Assembly: GCA_001768675.1 (NCBI GenBank)
Contig: MELN01000017.1
Span: forward strand, 54,090 to 73,320
Source: Actinobacteria bacterium RBG_16_64_13
GTDB taxonomy: Bacteria; Actinomycetota; Thermoleophilia; RBG-16-64-13
Reading direction: 5' to 3'
DNA length: 19,231 nucleotides
This document shows positions 1 to 8,428 of this stretch, in pieces (the first letter of the stretch is position 1; every line of letters begins with the position of its first letter). The translations under genes and the position numbers were made by a program. The notes below the pieces were generated by a model that saw only the letters and a list, made by a program, of their open reading frames with translations, made no database searches and was not told the DNA's origin.

Positions 1-43
1 CGATGGCCGGCTGCGCCGAAGTGTCCTTGACGGCTCCGTTCAT
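1..43 (-). CDS. Partial CDS, probable second gamma subunit of the 2-oxoacid:ferredoxin oxidoreductase operon
   Basis: An ATG at 43-41 overlaps the TGA of the preceding beta subunit in an ATGA junction. Its frame stays open to the window edge and reads MNGAVKDTSAQPAI. A good Shine-Dalgarno (GGAGGGG on the minus strand, positions 57-51) lies 7 bases upstream of the ATG. The same 4-base stop/start overlap joins the other beta subunit in this operon to its gamma subunit, which also begins with a low-complexity stretch (MNPSANAPQG). By analogy this gene is probably the gamma subunit of the second module. That identity is inferred from position and junction type; 14 residues cannot show it by homology. 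Confidence 0.6.
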   Translation of the reverse strand, partial: MNGAVKDTSAQPAI

Positions 44-909
44 GACACTGCCCCTCCACTCTCGCTCTGCAGGGTCTCGGCCTGTTCCGCCGCTTCAGCC
101 TGGGCGCGGGCGACGATGGACGCGTACGATCTCTGGAACTCCGGCCGGCCCACCTTGTGATGCAGCACGCCCGTCACGATCTTGTCTTCGAGCTCCTCGG
201 GGGTGAGCCGTGCCGCCTCTGCCTTGGAGATAGACCGGGCTTTCTCGTCGTCGAGCATGGCGAGAACCCCTCCCGGCGCATTGCGCTTGCCGTATTCCAT
301 GGGACAGGGCACCACTGCCTCGATGAACGCGAAGCCGGGATGCTGGATCCCTTGTTTAATGTACTCCTCAACGGGCCTGATGTTGGCCGCCGTTCCCCGA
401 GCTACGAAGGTGGCCCCAGCGGCCTCGGCCAACCGGCAGAGATCGAACGGCGTCTCCACCTGCCCGTAGGGGGCCGTGGTGGCCAGGTCGCCCCAGCCCG
501 TCATGGGAGAGACCTGCCCCCCGGTCATGCCGTACACCTGGTTGTTGAACAGGATGCAGGTCAGGTCGATGTTGCGCCTGCAGGCGTGGATGAGATGATT
601 CCCCCCGATCGCGGCCCCGTCCCCGTCGCCCGTCAGCACGATCACGGTGAACTCAGGTCGCGCCATCTTGATGCCGGTGGCGAAGGCCAATGCCCGGCCG
701 TGGATGGTGTGCATGGTGCCCACGTCGACGTAGCCCGCCGCGCGGCTCGAACATCCCACGCCGCCGACAACCACAGTCTCCTCACGCTTGAGCCCCAAGT
801 CGACCATCGCCCGCAAGAAGGCTCCCGTCACGATGCCGATTCCGCAGCCGGCGCACCACATGTGCGGCAGCCGCTCGGTGTGGAGATACTGTTCGATGTC
901 GAGCGGCAT
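40..909 (-). CDS. korB: 2-oxoacid:ferredoxin oxidoreductase, beta (TPP-binding) subunit, copy 1
   Basis: This 289-residue protein is the thiamine-diphosphate-binding beta subunit of a 2-oxoacid:ferredoxin oxidoreductase, which decarboxylates a 2-oxoacid to an acyl-CoA and passes electrons to ferredoxin. The TPP/Mg motif is GDGDGAA at 94-100 with N103 and the Asn pair at 122-123. Four cysteines placed like the family's [4Fe-4S] ligands are present: C19 and C22 (WCAGCG), C53 (GVGCSS) and C202 (VPCP). It is about 78% identical to the other beta subunit over the first 210 residues by hand alignment, then diverges. Ala replaces Pro in the usual CPGCG motif, and the loop after GGQVSP differs between copies. 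It lies 3 bases downstream of its alpha subunit. Substrate (2-oxoglutarate, pyruvate or another) cannot be fixed from sequence alone. Confidence 0.9.
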   Translation of the reverse strand: MPLDIEQYLHTERLPHMWCAGCGIGIVTGAFLRAMVDLGLKREETVVVGGVGCSSRAAGYVDVGTMHTIHGRALAFATGIKMARPEFTVIVLTGDGDGAAIGGNHLIHACRRNIDLTCILFNNQVYGMTGGQVSPMTGWGDLATTAPYGQVETPFDLCRLAEAAGATFVARGTAANIRPVEEYIKQGIQHPGFAFIEAVVPCPMEYGKRNAPGGVLAMLDDEKARSISKAEAARLTPEELEDKIVTGVLHHKVGRPEFQRSYASIVARAQAEAAEQAETLQSESGGAVS

Positions 910-912
910 GGC

Positions 913-2091
913 TTAGACGCTCTCGTACTTTCCGATTAGCCGGGTCACCTGATCGAGGATCTCCCGGGGTGTGATCAAGGTGCCGTCGATCTTGCCCATG
1001 CTGATGACCGTGGTCCAGTTCTCGGCCAGCTTGCGCACTTCGCGGGCGTACTGCCCCAGATTCAGCTCCGGGATGAGCATGAACTCCACCCTCCGTGCCA
1101 CAGTCTGGATGACCTCAATCGGCAGCGGGAACAGGGTGTAGAGGTGGAGCACCTCCACCGGCAGGCCCTCCAGTTCGGCCAGCCTCCAGGCGGCCCTAGC
1201 GCTGCGGGCGCAAGAGCCGTAGGCCACGACGCACACCCGGCCTTTGCCCTCGTTCTTGACGTCGTAAAGGCACAACTCGTCGCGGTGGTTGGTCACCTTG
1301 TCGTAGAGCTCGTGCAGGAATCTTTCGCTCTTCTTGGCGTCGTTGGTGGGAAATCCGGTCTCGTCATGAGTGCAGCCGGTCACATGAGGGTGGGCCTCCG
1401 ACCCCAGGATATGAGGTGGATGCACCTCCCGGGCAAGATCGGGATGCACGTAGCCGGGCGTGAAGTCGAAGTCGCCGCTCGTCAACCGATAGCGCCCCAC
1501 CAGCTCCGGGGAGAAGCTTTCGCGCATGTGACCCACTACTTCGTCGGCAAGAAGGGTGACCGGGGTGCGAAAGCGCTGGGCGAAACGGACCGCAGCCATG
1601 GTCAGCCGGTACATGTCGGCCACGTTCGAGGCTGCGAGCACGATGGCGGGATGATCCCCGTGCGTGCCCCAGCGCGCCTGCATCACGTCTCCCTGTGAGG
1701 GGGCGCTGACACGCCCCGTGGACGGTCCCTCGCGCATGACGTCCACGATCACCAAGGGTGCTTCAACCATGATCGCGTAGCCGATGGCTTCCTGCATAAG
1801 CGAGAAGCCTGGGCCGGAGGTGGCGGTCATACCCAGCCATCCCGACAGCGATGCCCCGATGCAGGCGCAGATCGAAGCGATCTCGTCTTCCATCTGTACG
1901 AAGACTCCGCCCACTCGGGGAAGCTCGTAAGCCATGGCCTCCATGATCTCCGAGCTCGGGGTGATGGGATAGCCGGCGAAGAAGCGCACTCCGGCGTCGA
2001 GGGCGCCCAGGGCACAAGCGCGGTTTCCCTGGACCAGAAGGCTACTCTGATCGATCTTCTCGCGCAGTAGATGACTGTGCCAGAGTTCCAT
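913..2091 (-). CDS. korA: 2-oxoacid:ferredoxin oxidoreductase, alpha subunit, copy 1
   Basis: This 392-residue protein is the KorA-type alpha subunit without a fused gamma domain. The N-terminal domain carries the family stretch around GNRACALGALDAG and YPITPSSE. The C-terminal transketolase-like region includes VVAYGSCARSARAA and ends IGKYESV. By hand alignment it is about 84% identical over 389 residues to the alpha subunit at 3668-4852, including the identical C terminus. I chose the ATG at 2091 (MELWHSHLL) because it matches the start of the other copy (MDQWHSHLL). An in-frame GTG at 2136 would add 15 residues not shared by the paralogue, and it falls inside an inverted repeat. No clear Shine-Dalgarno precedes the ATG. 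The beta subunit follows after 3 bases. Confidence 0.9.
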   Translation of the reverse strand: MELWHSHLLREKIDQSSLLVQGNRACALGALDAGVRFFAGYPITPSSEIMEAMAYELPRVGGVFVQMEDEIASICACIGASLSGWLGMTATSGPGFSLMQEAIGYAIMVEAPLVIVDVMREGPSTGRVSAPSQGDVMQARWGTHGDHPAIVLAASNVADMYRLTMAAVRFAQRFRTPVTLLADEVVGHMRESFSPELVGRYRLTSGDFDFTPGYVHPDLAREVHPPHILGSEAHPHVTGCTHDETGFPTNDAKKSERFLHELYDKVTNHRDELCLYDVKNEGKGRVCVVAYGSCARSARAAWRLAELEGLPVEVLHLYTLFPLPIEVIQTVARRVEFMLIPELNLGQYAREVRKLAENWTTVISMGKIDGTLITPREILDQVTRLIGKYESV

Positions 2092-2116
2092 CGCCGCCAC
2101 AGAGTCTAGCACCGCG

Positions 2117-2141
2117 GAGGTGGACCTGTTGTCCACCCCTC
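2117..2141 (-). promoter_or_regulatory. Inverted repeat between the two oxidoreductase modules
   Basis: GGTGGAC (2119-2125) and GTCCACC (2131-2137) form a perfect 7-bp stem with a 5-base loop. The stem extends to GAGG/CCTC if one C is bulged. It lies in the 74-base gap between the gamma stop and the alpha1 ATG, the widest gap in the operon. No run of T follows it on the minus strand, so it is not a classical terminator. It could stabilise or process the mRNA, attenuate the downstream module, or bind a regulator. Confidence 0.45.
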
Positions 2142-2165
2142 ATGGCCGCGACGAGCCGGAAGGTG

Positions 2166-2819
2166 TTAGCAGGAATCGACCATCCACTCGGCATAGTCGA
2201 GGGCCAGCCCCCTGGCCAACGCCCTCGCATTCACCTCCGTGGTTCCCGCTGGGACGGCTTCCATCACCGCTTTCGTCAGCGATTCCACCGAGACGACTCC
2301 CGTGATCCCGACGACCGCGCCCAGGGTGAGCACATTGGTCGTCTGCGGCCGGCCGGTCTCCTCGGTCGCCAGGCGCGTGAACGGAACGCCTATGGTCATG
2401 CCCGGGAAAGACGGCGGGTTGGTCACCTTGCCGGAATCGTACATGAGGATGCCTTCGCGCCTCAAGCTCCGCGTGTAGCCGTCCGCCGCCTCCTGTGACA
2501 AAGCCACGAGCAGGTCGGCGCTGTCCAGCGTTGGATAGTCGATGGCCGTATCCGAGATGATGACGTCGCTGCGGCTGTGGCCACCACGGGCCTCGGGCCC
2601 ATATGACTCCGTCTGCACCACGCAACGATGATCGTGGTTGGCCGCCACGGCAAGGATGAGCCCCATGAGAAGCAGACCCTGCCCACCGCTCCCGCAGAAG
2701 CGCACTTCGACGAAATCGCGGTCGGCCAGGAGTCCCACACGGGCTGAGACTCGCGGCGTTTCTGTCTCCTCAGGGCCGGCGGCCCTTACTCCTTGTGGCG
2801 CGTTTGCCGAAGGGTTCAC
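2166..2819 (-). CDS. korC: 2-oxoacid:ferredoxin oxidoreductase, gamma subunit
   Basis: This 217-residue protein is the gamma subunit of a 2-oxoacid:ferredoxin oxidoreductase (POR/KOR gamma family), which helps bind CoA and holds the complex together. The family signatures are FCGSGGQG at 41-48, YGPEARGG at 73-80 followed by SRSDVIIS, and the PQTTNVLTLGAVVG stretch. The first ~35 residues are a low-complexity extension not expected in the core family, so a later start is possible. The GTG at 2819 is preferred because it overlaps the beta stop as GTGA, with AAGGAG 4 bases upstream, which implies translational coupling. It ends the alpha2-beta2-gamma module. No delta (ferredoxin-like) subunit is seen in the window. 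Confidence 0.88.
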   Translation of the reverse strand: MNPSANAPQGVRAAGPEETETPRVSARVGLLADRDFVEVRFCGSGGQGLLLMGLILAVAANHDHRCVVQTESYGPEARGGHSRSDVIISDTAIDYPTLDSADLLVALSQEAADGYTRSLRREGILMYDSGKVTNPPSFPGMTIGVPFTRLATEETGRPQTTNVLTLGAVVGITGVVSVESLTKAVMEAVPAGTTEVNARALARGLALDYAEWMVDSC

Positions 2820-3664
2820 TTCTGCTCCTTGGCGGCGGGCGCCGATGCTTCCTCAGCCTGGGCCCTGGCGTCGGCCGTGTAGGCCTGTAGGAATTCCGGC
2901 GCGGTCGTATCCTCGTGCAGGATGCCGGTCACGATCTTGCCCGCCAGTTCCTGGCGCGAAAGACCGGCGGCCTTCGCCTTCGAGATAGACCGGGTTCGCT
3001 CGTCGTCCAGCATGCGCGGCGCGTTGGCCGTACCGTTTCGCCTGCCGTATTCCGTCGGACAGGGGACCACCGCCTCGATGAAGGCGAAGCCGGGATGTGC
3101 GATCCCTTTCTTGATCAGCTTCTCCAGCTGCCGAATGTGCCCAGCCGTGCCCCGCGCGACAAAGCTCGCCCCGGCTGCCTCAGTCAACCTGCACAAGTCG
3201 AAGGGTGGCTCCACGTGACCGTGGGGAGCCGTGGTGGCGCGACCGCCGACTTCCATGGTCGGCGAGAGCTGACCCCCGGTCATCCCGTATATCTGGTTGT
3301 TGAAGAGGACGCACGTGAGGTCGATGTTGCGCCGGCAGGCGTGGATGAGATGGTTTCCCCCGATGGCGGCGCCATCGCCGTCGCCCGTCAGCACGATCAC
3401 CGTGAAGTTGGGCCGCGCCATCTTGATACCAGTGGCCACGGCGATGGCCCGTCCGTGGATGGAGTGCACAGTCCCCAGGTCGATGTAGTTCGAAGCGCGG
3501 CTGGAGCAGCCGATGCCGCTCACCACCACGGTGCTCTCCCGCTTGAGCCCGAGGTCGAGCGCAGCCCTCAGGAAGGCGGCGGTCACAATGCCATTCCCAC
3601 AACCCGGGCACCAGATATGAGGCAGACGCTCTGTGTGAAGAAACTCTTCGATCTCTAGTGACAT
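2816..3664 (-). CDS. korB: 2-oxoacid:ferredoxin oxidoreductase, beta (TPP-binding) subunit, copy 2
   Basis: This 282-residue beta subunit has the canonical family features. WCPGCGNG supplies C19 and C22, GIGCSS supplies C53 and VPCP supplies C202 as likely [4Fe-4S] ligands. GDGDGAAIGGN is the TPP/Mg motif, with the Asn pair following. Unlike copy 1 it keeps the usual Pro in CPGCG, and the loop after GGQLSP reads TMEVGG where copy 1 has MTGWGD. That loop lies near the active-site face in related enzymes, so the two copies may prefer different 2-oxoacids; this is inference. The Ala/Glu/Lys-rich C-terminal tail differs from copy 1. The gene follows its alpha subunit by 3 bases and overlaps the gamma start by 4 bases. 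Confidence 0.92.
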   Translation of the reverse strand: MSLEIEEFLHTERLPHIWCPGCGNGIVTAAFLRAALDLGLKRESTVVVSGIGCSSRASNYIDLGTVHSIHGRAIAVATGIKMARPNFTVIVLTGDGDGAAIGGNHLIHACRRNIDLTCVLFNNQIYGMTGGQLSPTMEVGGRATTAPHGHVEPPFDLCRLTEAAGASFVARGTAGHIRQLEKLIKKGIAHPGFAFIEAVVPCPTEYGRRNGTANAPRMLDDERTRSISKAKAAGLSRQELAGKIVTGILHEDTTAPEFLQAYTADARAQAEEASAPAAKEQK

Positions 3665-3667
3665 CGC

Positions 3668-4852
3668 CTACACGCTTTCGTACTTGCCTATGAGTTCCGC
3701 GATCCGGTCGAGGATCTCGCGAGGCGTGAACAGGGTGCCGTCGATCTTGCCCATACCGATGACCGTGGTCCACTGCTCGGCCATCTTGCGTACTTCGTGC
3801 GCGTATTGACCCAGGTTCAGCTCCGGTATGAGCATGAACTCCACCCGTCTGGCCACCTGCTGGATGATCTCCACCGGCAGCGGGAACAGGGTATAGAGGT
3901 GCAGCACCTCCACCGGCAGGCCTTCTTGGTCGGCGAGCTTCCAGGCCGCCCGAGCCGTGCGGGCGCACGAGCCGTAGGCCACGATACAGACCCGGCCCTT
4001 GCCCTCGTTCTTCACGTCGTACAGGCAGAGCTCGTTGCGATGGTGGGCCACCTTGTTGTACAGCTCCCGGAGGAACGAGTCGCTCTTCTCCGGATCGTTC
4101 GTGGGAAAGCCGGTGTCGTCGTGGAAAAGGCCGGTCACGTGAGGGTGGCTACCCGATCCCAGCACATGGGGCCGATGCACTTCGCGCGCCAGATCGGGGT
4201 GGATGTAGCCGGGAGTGAAATCGAAGTCACCGCTGGTGAGACGGTAGCGGCCGATCAATTCGGGTGAGAAGCTCTCGCGCATCTGGCCCACGAGCTGGTC
4301 CGCCAGAAGGATGACCGGCGTGCGGAAACGTTGAGCGAAGCGGACTGCCGCCATGGTCAGCCGGTACATATCGGCGACATTGGAAGCGGCCAGAACGATC
4401 GCGGGATGGTCACCGTGCGTACCCCACCGGGCCTGCATGACATCGCCCTGCGAAGGCGCGGTAGGCCGGCCGGTCGATGGCCCTACTCGCATGACATTCA
4501 CGATGAGGAGCGGCGTCTCCACCATGATGGCGTAGCCCAGAGCTTCTTGCATCAGGGAGAAGCCCGGGCCCGAGGTGGCGGTCATGGCCAACTCGCCAGT
4601 GAGCGCCGCCCCGATGCAGGCGCAGATCGACGCGATCTCGTCTTCCATCTGGATGAAGACTCCGCCGGCCGCGGGCAGCCTGTCGGCCATAGCCTCCATG
4701 ATTTCCGAACTCGGCGAGATGGGGTAACCGGCGAAGAAGCGCACACCAGCATCGAGCGCTCCCAGTGCGCAGGCGCGATTGCCCTGAATCACCAGGCTGC
4801 TCTGATCGACTCTTTCTCCGAGTAAGTGACTGTGCCATTGGTCCATATGCAT
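3668..4852 (-). CDS. korA: 2-oxoacid:ferredoxin oxidoreductase, alpha subunit, copy 2 (first gene of the operon)
   Basis: This 394-residue KorA-type alpha subunit has the same layout as copy 1 (GNRACALGALDAG, YPISPSSE, TATSGPGFSLMQEA, VAYGSCARTARAA, terminal IGKYESV). Two in-frame ATGs are close together, at 4852 (MHMDQW) and 4846 (MDQW). The second matches the paralogue; the first lies 5 bases after a TAAACT hexamer and would suit leaderless translation. An open frame continues upstream to about 4987, but that would run into the divergent citrate synthase gene and encodes unrelated residues, so I reject it. This is the promoter-proximal gene of the alpha-beta-gamma-alpha-beta operon and faces gltA across about 128 bases. 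Confidence 0.9.
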   Translation of the reverse strand: MHMDQWHSHLLGERVDQSSLVIQGNRACALGALDAGVRFFAGYPISPSSEIMEAMADRLPAAGGVFIQMEDEIASICACIGAALTGELAMTATSGPGFSLMQEALGYAIMVETPLLIVNVMRVGPSTGRPTAPSQGDVMQARWGTHGDHPAIVLAASNVADMYRLTMAAVRFAQRFRTPVILLADQLVGQMRESFSPELIGRYRLTSGDFDFTPGYIHPDLAREVHRPHVLGSGSHPHVTGLFHDDTGFPTNDPEKSDSFLRELYNKVAHHRNELCLYDVKNEGKGRVCIVAYGSCARTARAAWKLADQEGLPVEVLHLYTLFPLPVEIIQQVARRVEFMLIPELNLGQYAHEVRKMAEQWTTVIGMGKIDGTLFTPREILDRIAELIGKYESV

Positions 4853-4857
4853 CGGGC

Positions 4858-4863
4858 AGTTTA
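4858..4863 (-). promoter_or_regulatory. Possible -10 element of the kor operon
   Basis: On the minus strand this reads TAAACT, 4 of 6 matches to TATAAT, ending 5 bases before the ATG at 4852. I see no convincing -35 hexamer 16-18 bases upstream and no Shine-Dalgarno. If it is used, the transcript would start at or within a few bases of the start codon. Confidence 0.3.
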
Positions 4864-4939
4864 GCATCCGAAGCCCGCGCGAAGGCCGCGATCCGCGTTG
4901 AAGTCGCCAGCTCTGGTGAGATTGCGCCCGGGAATCGGC

Positions 4940-4972
4940 TAGACTAGAAACAAGAGAGAAGAGGGTGGAAGG
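4940..4972 (+). promoter_or_regulatory. Possible -10 element and ribosome binding site of gltA
   Basis: TAGACT at 4940-4945 matches TATAAT at 4 of 6 positions and would give a leader of about 30 bases. GGAAGG at 4967-4972 is a usable Shine-Dalgarno 8 bases before the ATG. No good -35 box is seen at the right distance. Together with the minus-strand hexamer at 4858-4863 it would make this a short divergent control region. Confidence 0.35.
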
Positions 4973-4980
4973 CGGCAGCC

Positions 4981-6264
<1,284 letters not shown>

Positions 6265-6269
6265 GGCAG

Positions 6270-6290
6270 CACGGGGCCCAGCGGCCCGTG
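6270..6290. terminator. GC-rich hairpin between convergent genes
   Basis: GGGCC (6274-6278) pairs with GGCCC (6283-6287) around the loop CAGC. After one bulged G, CAC pairs with GTG outside it. It occupies the 42-base gap between the gltA stop and the stop of the convergent secreted-protein gene. No T-run follows on either strand, so it is a candidate bidirectional stop signal of the rho-assisted or hairpin-only kind. Confidence 0.4.
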
Positions 6291-6306
6291 CGGCCTGGAG
6301 ACATCG

Positions 6307-8373
6307 TCAAGCCCTGGTTGCCGGGCGACGTTTTCGCAAACGCCAGCGGACCAAGAAGTACGCAGCGATCCCGAGGACGATCACTCCCCCCAGCGCGCCG
6401 GGCAGAACGGTCCCGAGGGTGACAAAGCGAAGCGAGTGGCTGACCTCGGCGATGGTGCTGGTCCCGGCCACCAGTCGAGCACTCAGGCTGTGCGGACCCT
6501 TGCCGCTCGCCACCGGCACCTCTATCGTTGTGGCGCCGGGCTGCAGTTGCACCTCGAGCTGCTCTCCCCCGAGCAGCGTCACGCCGTCTCCGGCAAGATC
6601 GAGTTCGGCGGTGACTGGGTAGTCCGCCGCGTTCTCCAGTGAGAGAGTGACCACTCCTTCGCGACCGACGATGATGGCCGGCTCGGCTCCCAAGATCTTC
6701 AACTTGCCAAGTTCGGTCCGGGCCAGCGCCTGAGCTCTTTCGGCGTACTGCAGACCGACGTTCGCCTCCTGAGGACTCGTGTTTGCCCGGCCCCACCAGC
6801 GGCTTTCCGCGGCGTAGAGCAGTCTGTGGGCCGATTCGACCGGAGCCCGCGTGGCGTCGGCGATGGCAGCAAGATCCGTCACCGCGTTGTGTGCGCTCCG
6901 GAGGGCCGCCAGCAGGACATCTTCGATGTAGCCCCCGGAAGCCTTGTCGACCTTGTTGAGCATGACCGGACGGGTGCCGGGCGAGTGAGAACGGAGCAGT
7001 TCCGCCAAAGTCTGGGTCCTGACCCACCCCAGGCTCCCAAGCGCTTCACCGATGCTCGCGAGGTACGCTTCGGGCGGGAGCTCGAACTGAGCCCCCGAAG
7101 CGACGACCACGGCATCACGAGGCCCCCGAGCCAACTCTGCAGCCAAGGCGGCGAAGAACCGCCCTGGGTCCCAGGGAGCGTCAACAACGGCGCTGAGCGA
7201 CTCGTCGGCAAAGACAAGCGTGACACGGTCATTCTCGACGTTCCGCGCCCTGACCGCGACGCTTCCGTCCACCACCGATTCGGTTAGGGCGCTCGTCAGC
7301 CCGGAGGCGACCACCACGCGGTCGATCGAGGCCTGCGCGTAGTATGCAAGGCTATCCGGGGTGAGATCCAGGTCGGGGGAGTAGGCGCTCGAAATCGGCG
7401 CCCCCAGCCCGAGAGTCTGTGTCAACTCCCGCTTGCCCATTTGGATCTGCTCGAAGCCGTCTCTCCAGCCCTCGGCTCCTAGCATGGCCAGGTCCGCTCC
7501 CGCGTATGGGCTGACGGCCACCTCCACAGACCCGGTGGCAGCCGACCCAGCGAACGCGGAGACGATCGCGGCGGCGCTCAGCGCCGCCGGGTCCTCAGCC
7601 GTGGCCCTTTCTCTATTGCCGGAAGCATCCAGGCGGACGTAGCCATCGGCCATATCCCGCAACTGGGTGAGCAGCATGGGTTCGACCGCCAGCGTGAAGT
7701 GCCACGCGGGAAAGCGCGAAGACAGGCCGAGCATCGCCTCGAGGCCGCCGGCACTCGCGCCGGCCGGGCTCATCGCCTGCTCCAAGACACGGTCGTAGAA
7801 GACCCCGTCGGCATCCCGGTGGATACCCAGCGACAGGGGCCAGACGAAAGCTAGGTCGAGAGCCGTGTCTCGGGGAGCAGCCTTTCCCATCCACACCTGT
7901 CCGCTGGCCACGACAACCCCCGCCGCTTTGACCTCGACCACGAGCAGGTAGGCCCCAGCATTGGCCGGGGTGCCTCCGGGAAGCACCACTTCTTCGCGCA
8001 GCTTGCCGGCCGCCAGATCGGCGTCGTTTACCGGCGGGCCGGTCGCGGGGCTTTGCCCGAGGACCACGACGATCTTGGCCGCTTCCGGAAGCTCGGGAGT
8101 GCCCTGATGGATCTGGGCGAGTTCGGCCGGGCCTTCTACTCGCACGACCAGCTTGGTGCCGATCAGTGACTCTCCCACCTGCCCCGAGATGGTCAGAGTG
8201 GCCTGGTCTGCAACCAAGCTGAGGCCGCGGTCGAGGTCTACGGTGAGCGGCGCCGGGGCCGCCAAGACCGCGGGCACCGGACCAACGGTGAAGGCGGCAG
8301 ACACGCCGATCATAGCGGCTAGTACGACCGCCACAAGCGGAGAGAAAGGGCATCGGGAACCGGCGAGCCTCAT
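6307..8373 (-). CDS. Secreted, C-terminally membrane-anchored protein with GH57-like middle domain (resembles DUF6049)
   Basis: This 688-residue protein starts with a signal peptide or membrane anchor (about 12-39). A beta-rich domain (43-165) follows, then a region (168-460) with the flow of a GH57-like/NodB-like barrel: DLAFVWPL near 173, WHFTLAVEPMLL at 224-235, VEVAVSPYAGADLAML at 283-298, QIQMGKRELTQTLG at 309-322 and YSPDLDLTPDSL at 331-342. A helical segment (480-560), an Ig-like CARDB-type domain (565-650), one membrane helix (about 654-676) and a basic tail (RWRLRKRR) complete it. The order recalls actinobacterial DUF6049 proteins of the cell envelope. I cannot point to a convincing catalytic pair, so it may be a binding or scaffold protein rather than an enzyme. 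The ATG at 8373 is supported by the signal peptide; no Shine-Dalgarno is seen. Substrate and role are unknown. Confidence 0.75.
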   Translation of the reverse strand: MRLAGSRCPFSPLVAVVLAAMIGVSAAFTVGPVPAVLAAPAPLTVDLDRGLSLVADQATLTISGQVGESLIGTKLVVRVEGPAELAQIHQGTPELPEAAKIVVVLGQSPATGPPVNDADLAAGKLREEVVLPGGTPANAGAYLLVVEVKAAGVVVASGQVWMGKAAPRDTALDLAFVWPLSLGIHRDADGVFYDRVLEQAMSPAGASAGGLEAMLGLSSRFPAWHFTLAVEPMLLTQLRDMADGYVRLDASGNRERATAEDPAALSAAAIVSAFAGSAATGSVEVAVSPYAGADLAMLGAEGWRDGFEQIQMGKRELTQTLGLGAPISSAYSPDLDLTPDSLAYYAQASIDRVVVASGLTSALTESVVDGSVAVRARNVENDRVTLVFADESLSAVVDAPWDPGRFFAALAAELARGPRDAVVVASGAQFELPPEAYLASIGEALGSLGWVRTQTLAELLRSHSPGTRPVMLNKVDKASGGYIEDVLLAALRSAHNAVTDLAAIADATRAPVESAHRLLYAAESRWWGRANTSPQEANVGLQYAERAQALARTELGKLKILGAEPAIIVGREGVVTLSLENAADYPVTAELDLAGDGVTLLGGEQLEVQLQPGATTIEVPVASGKGPHSLSARLVAGTSTIAEVSHSLRFVTLGTVLPGALGGVIVLGIAAYFLVRWRLRKRRPATRA

Positions 8374-8381
8374 GGCAATTC

Positions 8382-8387
8382 AGTGTA
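8382..8387 (-). promoter_or_regulatory. Possible -10 element of the secreted-protein gene
   Basis: The minus strand reads TACACT, followed 8 bases later by the ATG at 8373, with no Shine-Dalgarno between. This spacing would give a leader of at most one or two bases. No recognisable -35 hexamer is present, because upstream is the GC-rich palindrome cluster. Confidence 0.3.
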
Positions 8388-8397
8388 ACACGGCGCT

Positions 8398-8428
8398 CCG
8401 GGGCCCCGGCTCGGGGGACGCTCCCCCG
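8398..8428. repeat. Two adjacent perfect palindromes in a short intergenic gap
   Basis: CCGGGGCCCCGG (8398-8409) is a perfect 12-base palindrome. Two bases later CGGGGGA (8412-8418) and TCCCCCG (8422-8428) form a perfect 7-bp stem with a 3-base loop. A further CCGCGG lies at 8432-8437. All sit in the 69-base gap between two same-strand genes. The second hairpin could end transcription of the upstream gene, but no T-run follows on the minus strand. Confidence 0.55.

Noticed and set aside
157..939. Long open frame (260 codons) on the plus strand over the beta subunit gene
   Set aside because: It is antisense to a clearly conserved TPP-binding subunit and its translation is His/Arg/Gly/Pro-rich with no recognisable domain; long shadow frames are expected at this GC content.
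2092..2136. GTG start at 2136 for the alpha1 subunit
   Set aside because: The extra 15 residues have no counterpart in the alpha2 copy, and the codon lies inside an inverted repeat; the ATG at 2091 aligns with the paralogue.
4887..4916. Short inverted repeats (CGCG-ATC-CGCG and CCAG-CT-CTGG) between kor and gltA as operators
   Set aside because: Arms of four bases are expected by chance in sequence of this composition; no extended symmetry was found.
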